A stretch of DNA of 64,000 nucleotides from Cloeon dipterum (Eukaryota; Arthropoda; Insecta; Ephemeroptera; Baetidae). The notes under the pieces were generated by a model. The model was not told where the DNA came from. It ran no database searches and saw only the letters and a list, made by a program, of their open reading frames with translations. How positions within the stretch are numbered: the stretch's first letter is position 1; the number at the start of each line of letters is the position of its first letter. The translations under genes were made by a program, and so were the position numbers. Where the stretch lies: contig NC_088789.1 of the NCBI RefSeq assembly GCF_949628265.1, positions 2,542,001 through 2,606,000 on the forward strand, given 5' to 3'. This document shows positions 1-12,809 of the stretch, piece by piece.

Positions 1-87
1 GTTTAGGCCATGAGTGTGTATGCGCCATTCGTCCATTAGTGAATAATTAGCAGCTTTTGAATTATCTAACTTGCAAAAGATACTTAC

Positions 88-1374
88 ATGCGTGGAGCTT
101 GAATGTGGCCTTAGCTTTAAACGATTTGACACCAACGAATTTCATCATCTCGCGTGCGCTAAAAATTATTTATTATGGTCTTAAGCCATTATAAAAAATT
201 TCAGAAATACATATAGCTTGCAACGAGTAGATTTTACCTAGGGTCTGATTCGTTGAATACTGTTAAATTATTGTTGACTGTCAATCGAAATTCTTGATAA
301 TAAAATTTATTATTGTTGGTTTCTGTGGTGGTAAACTCGTTAGTTAAAATCGTCCATGTATTTCCTTTTTTAAGATACTCTGACTTCTGTGTTGGAAAAA
401 GAAAATTTGATTCAGATCAAATGACAAACTGTCACACATAGTTGATATTATAATTTGAAAAATTACCTGAACAACGCTCTTTATCTCGGTGCAGCCCGAA
501 ACAGGGTCGTTTTTTGGTATGCTAGAGCAGTATCTAAATTTGGATGTTCTTATATCAGACCATCCATCTACAGCCATGAGATAGCCACGATCGAAAGCAC
601 TTCTTGGAGAAAAATGGAACTGAGCGCTATCCTTTGCAAGAACCGACGTGTGAAATCTCACTTTGGTTTGAGTTAATGGATCTCTAACAAAAAATGGTTC
701 AGGACGGAATTGATGATCTGTCACAACATTACGAAATCCTGGAAAACAGTTTTATCAAACTCTTCATCGTTATATTATATAATAAAAGTATCTTTACTGT
801 GCCATCTGATATCAGATACTGGATCAAATTCGTCATCCAAGTCTGGATTAAAATTAGGCAATACATCAAAGTCCTCTGTATTCCAATTTGTACAGTTGTT
901 TGGAAAACCAGCAGCTAAGTCGCAATTGTATAGATTTAATGACGGGATGGAGTCTAGTTTCAAATCCTTAAATGGGAGCGCATCTCTTGGATCAACTTTA
1001 TACAACGCTGTGAACCCAAAATTTTAAATTAATTACGATTAATTCAATTATTTTCAATTCCGTTTAAAAATTCAAAAAAGGGAATTTAATTTAATTGAAT
1101 TTTGACTATTTTTATAGGTAAACATGTGTTAAGCGAATAGCTCAAAGATGAATAATTATATAAATCTAACCTGGATCCTTGACAAACGCAATGGTCCCAA
1201 TATCTGTTTCATTTGTAATGCAAGCGCTATCATATCCAGAGCTTTTGATGAAAAACAGGTATCCTTAAAAAACTTCAATTTTAGCAATTGTATACATTTT
1301 TTGTCTTGAATTTTACCTTCAATATGGAGAAAACAGGACAAGAAAAGAAATATTATCAATTGGAAAGTCAACAT
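88..1374 (-). CDS. Secreted protein of unknown family, N-terminal part (gene continues past window start)
   Basis: Six exons can be joined in phase: 1317-1374, 1171-1263, 798-1007, 467-738, 238-386 and 88-158, giving about 284 residues with no stop before the donor at 87. The first exon encodes a clear signal peptide (MLTFQLIIFLFLSCFLHIEG), so the product is probably secreted or enters the ER. The body is Cys-poor and rich in Asp, Asn and Phe. The part around GYLMAVDGWSDIRTSKFRYC, followed by EFRLTVNNNLTVF, is faintly like the repeated beta-sandwich of farnesoic-acid-O-methyltransferase-like (Methyltransf_FA) proteins, but I do not recognise the family with confidence. All introns have GT-AG ends. 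The 3' exons lie outside the window. Exon structure is well supported by phase; function is not. Confidence 0.6.
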
Positions 1375-2740
1375 CGCACTTTTTTGTTTCCTCTCTCTTC
1401 AGAACTGAACGTTAAAAGCTATTCAATGCTTTCTTGTTTGACTACAATGCAACCACACGTGACTCATCTCTACCGCATCCGCTAAAATGGTTAGGGAAAC
1501 TTTATTATGCTGTAACATCAAAATAGTCTGAACAAATTTAAAGAGGATAGATACTGCAAAATCCTGGAAAACCCTTGTTGTTCCTCTCTCTCATATCCCT
1601 TATGATGCAGTTGAAGCCAAAATTGACCTAAGTAGCAAAGATTGCATGCTTTTCAAGTGGTGAGAGGACTCTCTCCCTACTTGTAATCCTATTTTATTCC
1701 ACAGCAAAGAGTTTCCCTAAATGGTTTCACACGCTCTTGGACAGATCTCGACGAGAGGAATCAAAATCTGCCAAAAAATGTGGTGAAAGCGCTGCAAATT
1801 TTGGAGAAAATTAAATTTTAATATTTTAAGCATAGTCCTTTTTGATTAATTCAAATTGTAGAACAACTTATATTGAACATGAAAACAACCTCGAGTGGTC
1901 GCATTTTTCAAATATTGTAGAACAACTTGTTTATTGATCAACTGCTTATTGCATCCAACACTATTCAAATAATTTTCATTTTTTGAAAAACAATTCTTTT
2001 AGTTTGAAATGATCTTTGCTATAATTCTCCAGTTCAATTCAATTCATTTTGCCACTTCTAGAATAAATAAAGAAAGTGCTGAATGATATTCTTTGCCCTG
2101 CTCTTACTCGTTGATCTATAGGAAAGAATTATGATGCGCAGTATTTTCCTATTTAAGAATTTTATTAAAGTTGTAGTTGTAGGCTGCGTGTGTGGACTGC
2201 GACTTGTGGTAGATGGGACGACATCGGAAATGAGTAGACTGGGCTGCGTGGCTGAATATGTGTAGTGATGAGGCTCGGAGAATGGGACGGAATAAAGACT
2301 CGGGACGTGTCCGAGTGGGTATGTCAGGGACTTCGGTGAAGCGTGGCGCAGCATCCGAAGTGTGGTACCGTTTAAGCCCAGGCGTGCGATCGACAACATC
2401 GGGGACGGAAGCTACATCGTCTCGCTGCGACGGCGATCTTACGTCTTACAGGGTCCTCGTCCAGTTTGTCCTCAGGGTTGGTCTGGTCGTCTAGGCTGCT
2501 GCAGGAATTCTCTCTTTTGAATTGCGTCGCGTCGGTTTATAATATGCTCGTCAAACAATGTGATTTGTCTTGTTGTGTGATTAGTGTGTTGCAGAATGGT
2601 CATTGTTTGACGGAATGTAGGTACCCTACAGATCTATATAGCAACCATTTAATTTTGGCACAGTTGAATAGAAGGGATTGTTATTTAAAAAGCTCTCTTT
2701 GAAAACTATTTTAATAGCATTCGTACAAACTTTGATAAAA
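1375..2740. other. Intergenic spacer with a GC-rich, possibly transposon-derived patch
   Basis: AT-rich spacer between two minus-strand genes. About 2190-2500 is distinctly richer in G and C than its flanks. On the minus strand it keeps a frame of about 90 codons open, rich in Ser, Thr, His and Arg, and another frame is open for 113 codons (2058-2399). Neither has splice signals or recognisable motifs. The compositional break suggests a fragment of an inserted element, but I cannot name one. Nothing else is supported here. Confidence 0.3.
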
Positions 2741-5700
2741 TTACTCTCCTTTCAATAGCTCCAACTCCTCTGGAGCAATATGCAACCTGAGTTCCTTCTC
2801 CACAACCAAGTCCTGAATGTTTGCTGACTCTTCTGGCAAAAGCCTTGCTCCCTGCATGTACAACGCTTTGACCCAGGGACAATCTTCAAGCGCCTTGTAG
2901 AAAACTGTCCTGATTGTTTCTGGAGTGGCCTTGAAACCGACGTACCGCAGATAGAGCTGCCACAAAAGAGGGCAGTGCCTGAACTCGAAATTCGACAGCA
3001 CTTTCTCGTACTGGGCAACCACCCTTGGCTCACACTTCGCCCCGTCTGATTGGTCAAACGTCTCACTCTCGTGCAGCATGGACCGATACTCCAGAGACAG
3101 AATCCGCATGGCGTGACCCAGTGCACTGTACTTGATTTTCGCAGTGCTGGTCAGCTTTGAAATCTGCCGAATGGTGTTTTGCAACTGGGCCTGAATGGAA
3201 AGAATCGCAGCGTTGTCGGGGAACTCAGAAAGCGCTCTCTCAATGATGCTGTGCAGCAGTCCAGTGTCGCAGGAGGAGTTGCGGCTTCGGTTCTGCATGA
3301 CGGCACAGTAGATTTCGTAGACAATTTCCTTCTGGCTCTTGGACTTAATGGTGCCGAGTTGCTCCAGGCGCAGAATCATGGCTTCGAGCATTGCGCCAGC
3401 GATCCACACGTTCCTGCTCAACACCATCAACCAAGCATAACACGCGATGACATTTGTGAGAAAGTCTTCTGAAAAGGCGTCCACCAGATGAAGAGTTTCT
3501 TGGGTCTGCAATTTTTTGTAATTTATATTTTATGTCTACATAAGAGCGTTTTATGGAGGCTACCTGGTTTTGCAGGATTTCCCTGCAGAAGTCTTCGTAT
3601 TTTTCAATGCAGTCTTCAATGGTTGATTGACCAAGAGGGTTTTGACAGAACGGATCAACGTTTTTGTCGATCAACGAGCAGAGCAGCGTAATAGCCTGGC
3701 TGGTTTTCCCTTCCTGGATCCAAATTTCAGCCAGAGTGCGGTAAATCGAGCAGAGTCCAGCCCGATCAGAGCACTCACGCCATTTTAGACCTGCGCAAGA
3801 ATCAAGAATTAATGGATGCCAATAATAGTTTTTTAAACAATTTACCTGAAGCTCTCGACGCTTGAATTGTCGCAGATAGGATTTTATCAGCAGGTTGCAA
3901 ACTTTCAGACAAAGCTGCGTCAAGCATGGCAAAATCTCTAAATAGTTGAAATGCTGTTCTGTAATTTGGCTTCTTCAACAGCTTCTTTGCTCTGCTCCTG
4001 AGTGATAAATTAGCATTTCAAAGGCCAAAACAACTAGACTTACCTCATGTAAGATTTTGTTTGTTGATTTGTTGGCATGAGTCTGGCGTACAGTGTCTCC
4101 CATCTAAGGCACCAGCTCATCATAATACTCTCCTCTTGCTCAGGCAGGCTAGTTGCAAATTTATAAAACGAGTTGTAAAGGAGGTCACGGTAAAGCTCTC
4201 CACCCAGCGCGGGTTTCCAGGCAGTGGCACCGCAAGTTGAAGCGATTTGCAACGCAGCATCTCCAATCCAGTTCCTTGGAAGCTTAACAAATATATAAGA
4301 ATGATCCGTGAAAATTCAAACATGACTCACAATTATATCTGGACTGAATATAGGATATCCCGACGCGAGGAGACCTAAATTAGGCAGGACGGTGTAGCTG
4401 CTGAGACACTTGACAGTGCAGTCTCTGAATGGAAGAGGCGGCACTCCAAGCACAACCAGCGCCACTGCGGCGACTCTGAAGCCAAGGCTCTTAGTGGTGA
4501 TGTGCTGAGACAGACTGGCCATGTCATCAGGGTAGACCAGGCGCTGAGGGTCACCTTCGCGAGCCCAAATGCAGTCGGGAGCAGGTAGGAAGTGCGCCGC
4601 CTCTCGCACTCTTTCCACGCGCAACCACAGCTCAGAGCTTGGAAGGCCACTCAGAAGGAGTTGATCTTCATCAGCGGCTGTGTAAGAAATAGTTTTAACA
4701 AAATAATACAATAGCAAAAAAAAAAAAATTAGGTATACATATATCTGAAAATGTCCCTTGTTATTGAAATCATCGTGTTTCATTCAACTGACCAGAACTA
4801 CTACACATGAATAAAAAATGATGAATGATTTTAAATGAGTTCAAAACCTTTAAATCTAAATGTCTTGGAATTGTTTATTTCATTAATTTTGCTTCAATAA
4901 AAGACATCTAGGCTTACGACCGACTCTATAAATAATGTTATTTGTCTCAATTCATAAAAAATCATCTAAATAATGTAGACTTGATTAGGTACCTGCATCA
5001 TTCTCCAGTTTTTCCGCTTTTTTATTAGCAATGTTTTGCAGTTCTGCAATTCCATTTGGGTCCCTGCACTCCCCGAGTGACATTTCTGTGTATAGCCGCA
5101 GCATAACCCAAGTTTGCTCCTGCAGGCTAGCTTCCTGGAGAAAGATTCCGCACGCCAAAACCAGTTCTGCGATCCATATTGTTGATTAAAGCAATTAACA
5201 AGTAGCTTATTTATTGTCATTACCAAGTATGCCCCTTTCAACTTCAGCATTCGCGTGTTTTTTCCTCCAGCCGTTGACGACATCCATTGCAGAGGAGAAA
5301 ACGAGAATAATCTTAGGGATGGAACAGCTTGCCAGATGAGATCTCTCGATTTTGGCCAACTCGAGCCAGCCGGCTACCAAAAACGGCTCTCGACTGAGAT
5401 ATTTTCGCAGCTGATTTGCCAGTTCGTCTGCTGGAACTAAACCACTAGCCAAACCATACCTGCATGTACGAGACATTAATCATTTGAATTTCAAAAGAAA
5501 AAATATCACCTCTCCTTGATCAGCTCAATGTTGGTAGGATTCTTGCCCAGAGCCCTGTCTAAAATGGCAATCTGCTTGTCGGCCACAGCTCTTTTTTCCG
5601 ATGCCGACAGGGAACACTGACCGTGTCGAGGTTGCAGTGAGAGCAAAGAGGGCTGAATCTGGACAAGCTTCAGCCAAGCTTGAATATTCATGGGGTCCTC

Positions 5701-6586
5701 ATGGATTGCCCTATTGAGAAATTTTTGTTACTATCAATGCAACATAGAAAAGGAAGTAGGAATAAAACCTGTTGAGTTTTTCAGTAGTCGATTTCAAATC
5801 CATGGCAACGTCATGATCCCACTTTGGCCTGTCCTTTTCATCTTCATAATCCTCATATTCTTGTTTGTGCTTTGAGGAGTAATATCTTTTGGGTTTGATC
5901 CAGTGAGACCGGTTGCTTTTCCTCCATCCCAAAGGTCGTTTAACAATTTTCTTATATCTTTTTTCAAAATAAATATTAGATCAGCTCCTCAGTAACTTTT
6001 AAATCATATATTACTTTGGTTGATGAGGGCCTGCCACGAAGTCACACAAAAGGTATGAAGTGTCCCTCCGGGTGTCAACATAGAAGGTTTCATTTTGAAA
6101 ACTTGTACTTTCTTTGGGTCTAAAAATTTGATAATATTTTATTACGATTTGAAATTCACATTTTCCTGTTACCTGCTGTGGCCAGAGTAATTATTTTCCA
6201 ATAATTCGCTTATTTCCTTGTTTGATTTTTTGTCCTTCTTGCGTTTGTGCGACGAGTGGAGTCTGTAATCACTGTCAGCCTTTCTTTTAGAACTGGATGA
6301 TGATTTTTCGAGCTGACAAGCTTCCAATTTTTCAGGTGTATCATCTGGAAGGGGCACCGATTCGGTAAAGCTGGAATTTTCTAACCATCTATTCGCTGAA
6401 ACTTCTGAAATATCATAGGTATAAATTAATACAGAGAAACATAAATATATTTTTATGGGCTAGAAACTAGAAATTTTGCTACAAAAATATTTTTCAAAAA
6501 TAAAGTGTACATAAATAAAACAAACCTGATTGTGGCTCGTCAGCTTCAGCTCCCGTAGCTTCAGAAAAAGCCGGGAATAGTGACAT
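2741..6586 (-). CDS. nrde2: NRDE2, nuclear exosome/RNA-surveillance factor
   Basis: Twelve exons: 6526-6586, 6173-6404, 6015-6119, 5769-5957, 5510-5710, 5224-5459, 4993-5166, 4331-4677, 4044-4282, 3846-3997, 3564-3790, 2741-3505. They sum to 2928 nt, a 975-residue protein. The N-terminus (MSLFPAFSEATG) is the family signature start. It is followed by a Ser/Lys-rich low-complexity stretch (about residues 50-95), then the block FYVDTRRDTSYLLCDF and a basic KPKRYYSSKHK segment. The rest is a long helical array like the HAT/TPR-type repeats of NRDE2. In other animals NRDE2 is nuclear, binds the MTR4 helicase and protects transcripts from exosome decay; worm NRDE-2 acts in nuclear RNAi. Function is by homology. 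The start is fixed by the conserved SLFPAF and by the short distance to the divergent FAM114A promoter. Confidence 0.9.
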
Positions 6587-6663
6587 TTTGATGCAAGTTG
6601 ATGGTGTATTTGTACAGCTGCTTCAGCTGCTTCGACTCTGAGAGATGTGGGCGTAACTTCTAC
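6587..6663. promoter_or_regulatory. Compact bidirectional promoter between nrde2 and fam114a
   Basis: The nrde2 start codon is at 6586 (minus). A strong donor (TAC then GTGAGT) at 6664 on the plus strand pairs with an acceptor at 6929 just before the fam114a start at 6951, so a fam114a 5'UTR exon must lie in or overlap this interval. The two transcripts therefore start within roughly 100 bp of each other. No TATA box is visible; CAGCTG-type E-boxes lie around 6616-6630. Transcription start sites are inferred. Confidence 0.5.
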
Positions 6664-6950
6664 GTGAGTAAGTAAAGGAGTAAAATAATTATGACGTTAA
6701 AAACGATATTTTTAAATATACTACAAAAAAACACTACATCTTTTAATTATTAAAACTTTCATTCAAATTTTCTCAAATTCATTTAAATCATTTAACATTC
6801 AAATAAATAATCAACATGCTCTGGTGTGTTAACTCCACATTAAGACTTCATTCTGTTGTTCCCTGTTTTCAATTTAATACTGCGTCAGCTGTTGATGACA
6901 ACATTTCTGCATGGTTTCTGTATTGCAGCAGATTTTCTCGATTTAGAGGG

Positions 6951-9081
<2,131 letters not shown>

Positions 9082-9163
9082 ATTTCCATTTTTCAGCATC
9101 TTTACTCAAAAAATTGTTGCATGATTATTCTAGAATTAATCGTGGCTTGCTTATTGTAAGATT

Positions 9164-9180
9164 AATAAAACAAATTTATT
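9164..9180. terminator. Back-to-back polyadenylation signals of fam114a and Nup58
   Basis: AATAAA on the plus strand at 9164-9169 lies 83 nt after the fam114a stop. TTTATT at 9175-9180 is AATAAA on the minus strand, 74 nt after the Nup58 stop. Cleavage normally follows 10-30 nt downstream, so the two convergent mRNAs should overlap by a few tens of bases. Confidence 0.6.
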
Positions 9181-9253
9181 TAACAAGTTACGAATTTACT
9201 TTAATTTTGGGTGATATAAAAAAGGAGTGTCCAATTATTTTGGCTTGCGCGCA

Positions 9254-12049
9254 TCAGTGCTTTCCACGCTTATTTCCTAGAGGTGGCTGCTGAAGCTGGA
9301 AGGTAGTACTCTCAGCCGCTGGAGTTGGATTCTGTCCAGTCCCTGTAAAATGATCGTGATTGGTACTCAACTTCAAGCATCTTGAATAAAATCAGTTAAA
9401 AGTAAAGGTTAATCTAAACATGATGGACATAGAGCCCCCAATCAATACCAAATAATGTTAATCTAATTAAATTAGTCTTGTAATGACTAAAAAAATAACA
9501 CCTTACATCAATTCACTATTTTATTAAATATATAGGATTAATAGTAGTGAGTGTCACTACTGCAATGCCATTTTATCTCAATGAATTTCGTGCTTGGAGT
9601 TCTGAAATAGCCGGCTTTTTAAACACAATTTTGGCCAAGCTGGTTTTTAGCAGACTGAATTGGCTGGAATTAGGTTTCCTTCAATTGAAATAAATATGTA
9701 AAGTAAGAAAACGGTTTCACCTGAAATATCATGATTTCAAAGCCGCATTTAAATATTTCAACGCCCTTATTAATAAATAATTGACCATATTGATTAAAGG
9801 TCGTTTCATGCATTAAAATTCAACTAATTAAAAAAATGCCAATTTGAGCCCAGTAAATATTACTTAGTTTCATCTGGTTTTAACCGCCCTGGCAAAAACC
9901 GGCTGGTCAAAATCGTGAACACTGGAAATTTCCTTTGAAATTTTGTTTGCGGCTAAAGTGTGGCAAGAGATTGCCCTTGTTAATGTTTAATAATTGAGAC
10001 TTTTTATGTACTGAGCAGGTTATTTGTTAGCAGCCTTACTGAATCGCAACAAAGAGACAATTTTGAGGGCTCTATTTCCAGCAGTACTCTACACACATTT
10101 TGATTAGGGGAAACACGATTATATTATTTGTAAGGCATGCTCACCAAACAGTTAATCTACTTCCATGAGGATAGACCTATAATAGAACACCACGGAGTTA
10201 AAGCCCTCTTGTCCAACTAACTACTCAAAATGCTAATTAAATTTAGGCTCAACATACCAAAGTTGAGTGACGGCGCGAATGTGGGTCTAATTGGAGCAGC
10301 AGCCTGAGCCACAAATTTGGAGCTGTTTTGAGCGTCTGTAAATAGATTTAAATTACTTGAATGACGAGTTTTCATTTGGGGGGCAGTACTGCCGAAAAGG
10401 GTAGGGCCCGTCTGCAGTGCATGCGATTCAATCGACGAGCTTTTCTTGGACTTTTGGAGAGTCTGGAACACGTCAGTGGTGTCGTGGAGGAGCTGCTGCC
10501 GCAACATCAAGTACTGCTCTTTCTTTTGCTCTACCGAGTTGTGCTCCTGCTGCAGCTTGCTCGCCACAGTGATGAATATTTCATGAAGTCGTCTTACAGC
10601 CTGAACAAGCTCTGCAAAATATTGATTTGAGATCATTCTTAAGCAATCCAGTGGCCTCTACCTTCTTTCCTCAGCGAAGAACTTTCATTTGCGGACTGAA
10701 CCACTCTTTCAACGCTGTCCACTTCTTGGCTAATAACCTTCAGTTCCTCTTCGATTCCGTTCGCCACTTCAATGAAATACTCATCAGGAGCAAAATGTTT
10801 GTCTTGCATTGAGGGTACTATGTCTTGCGTCTGTTGAGCCATTTCTGCGTGCCCAAGAGTCTGCAGGAAGTTAATTTTGATTTAGAGAAGCTATTTAGTT
10901 GGAAGTTGAAGGTACCTACCCTACTGGACTCTGCTTTTAATTTCTTGGCTTGAGCAGCGTAGCTTTGAATTCCATTCCTAATGCTGAAGAGATTCTGCTT
11001 GATACTCTCTACGTCATCATGGACCCTTTCTGAGGGCCTACATGAAGACCTGGTTATGTCCGAGGAAATATTTTTTTGCTGCTTGACGAATGCTTTGAAA
11101 TCTTCAATGCTCTGCAGGATGGGCTGAGGCAATTCTTGGTCCTTCACCGCTTTGTCCTGCTTCTGTTCATCACCTGGAAGATCAAAACGAGAGTGATCAA
11201 GCATTCAAGATTGCAAGCGTGCTTTAATTACTTCCAAGTCCTCCAGAGAGGGAAGCAAGTGTTACAGCAGGGCCTCCAAGCCCTGTAAAAGTAGGAGCGG
11301 CAGAAGAAGCAGCGGGAGCACTGGTTGCAACTGTTCCAAAGGCAGTGGGCTTTGCACCAAAAAGGCCACCAGTGTTTGCGGAGCTTGTGGCACCTGTACA
11401 GCGAGCAGTGCAGTGCTTGAGTGTGATTAAAGCGACTAGGCATTAGTAAAATTTATTTACCAAAGAGACCTCCACCAAGACTAGGTTGGGAAGTGGCTGT
11501 TGATGTGGCTGCTGTACCAAACCCTGTCAAATAAATTTAATTTAATATTTTAGTGAATAATAGTAAAATTACCCCCAAATCCAAATCCAGCTGAGGTTGC
11601 AGGAGCTGTTGTGGCTGTTCCTCCAAACAGGGAAGGAGCAGAGGATGCTGGAGCTGCCCCAAAATTGGGAAGGCCTGCTGCCGAGGTTGCAGGTGCTCCA
11701 AAGTTGAGGCCTGCCGTGGTTGCAGAGCTTGCTGGGGCCCCGAATGAGAGTCCAGAGCTTGCTGCAGCCGTGGTTGGAGCACCAAATGTGGAAGCACCGA
11801 AGGAAGCCGTTTGCTGACCGCCAAAGTTAAGCCCCCCTGTGGAGGGAGCCACTGACGCCGTGGGTATGGCAGCCCCGAAAGATGGTTGGGCAGGGGTTGC
11901 AGTTGATGTTGCACCACTAGTTTATATAAAAGTTTATATTAGATTACATATAAATGGTGGAAATTGTGACAGACTCACAAGGCACTTCCAAAGTTTGGCT
12001 GAGCTGTTGTTGCGGCTGTTTGGCCGAAGCCGAAGTTTCCAAAAGACAT
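9254..12049 (-). CDS. Nup58: Nucleoporin Nup58 (p58/p45, FG nucleoporin)
   Basis: Eight exons: 11979-12049, 11573-11916, 11461-11523, 11232-11393, 10920-11173, 10662-10860, 10258-10611, 9254-9342 (1536 nt, 511 residues). Residues 1 to about 213 are an FG-repeat domain of FG, NFG and GFG units separated by Ala/Ser/Thr linkers, beginning MSFGNFGFGQ. Residues about 215-430 are the helical coiled-coil part (LPQPILQSIEDFKAFVKQQKNISSDITR, then FAPDEYFIEVANGIEEELKVI). The tail has a further FG stretch and ends LGNKRGKH. Nup58 sits with Nup62 and Nup54 in the central transport channel of the nuclear pore. The last intron, 9343-10257, is unusually long for this gene and AT-rich; I see no coding in it. 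Confidence 0.92.
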
Positions 12050-12809
12050 TCTCAGTAATTTAATTTACAATTTTTTACAAGAGACGAAAGTTAAGCTTTC
12101 GTTCTTCCCTATCAGTAGCGGAAAAAAAGAATTGTGTACGATTATTTGTTTATAAATTATGCCGCCACAACCGGTCGGTCGATGGCGCCGAGCGTAAAAG
12201 TAAAATCTCAAACCAGGGTGTTTGCAAACGCGGTTATGTAATCATACTAAAGAAGGAAAACGACAGTTTTAAAACTATAAAATCTTGATATTAAATATTA
12301 CATAAATTTTAGTTTGCAAAAATTTGAGAGAGTCTTGATCTTATAGATTGTATAAAATAAATCATTTAACTAAGTACCGAAAATTTAACTTTGCTCCTTT
12401 CCCTTTTACCCCTTTAATCAAAGAATAATTCGCTGTAGTGGGATTGACGCCTACGCCACGCCTCGCCCACCAGATGTTTTCAAACTTTAGTAGTCAACTT
12501 GAATTCCTTTCAATCGGCCTAGTTTTTTCACTTTTCCGGGCTTACGTATTAGCGTAATTACAATTTTCCTACCCAAATTCCATCACAGTTGGTTTTTGTC
12601 TAGTGATTGAAGTGGTTTAATTAAGTTGTCCCGTGACATGAGAGGAACAGCGGGGATAACGCGATTGTCACACTCATTGCTTTTCGCTGTGTGACTGCTT
12701 GTCACCCTTCGCTGGTGGTGCTGATAATTCTGCTTCCGCGAGTTTAACCCGTCGAGCCAAGAGCGTCTAAAAGGCTTCCCCGTCTTTAGTACGAAGATAG
12801 ACACTGAAA
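12050..12809. promoter_or_regulatory. Divergent promoter region between Nup58 and the MTMR gene
   Basis: 760 bp separate the Nup58 start codon (minus) from the upstream first coding exon of the myotubularin gene (plus). A small GC-rich patch lies at about 12160-12200 (contains ACCGGTCGGTCG), close to Nup58, and another at 12440-12475. No TATA box is evident. That this is one shared promoter region is inferred from the arrangement only. Confidence 0.45.
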
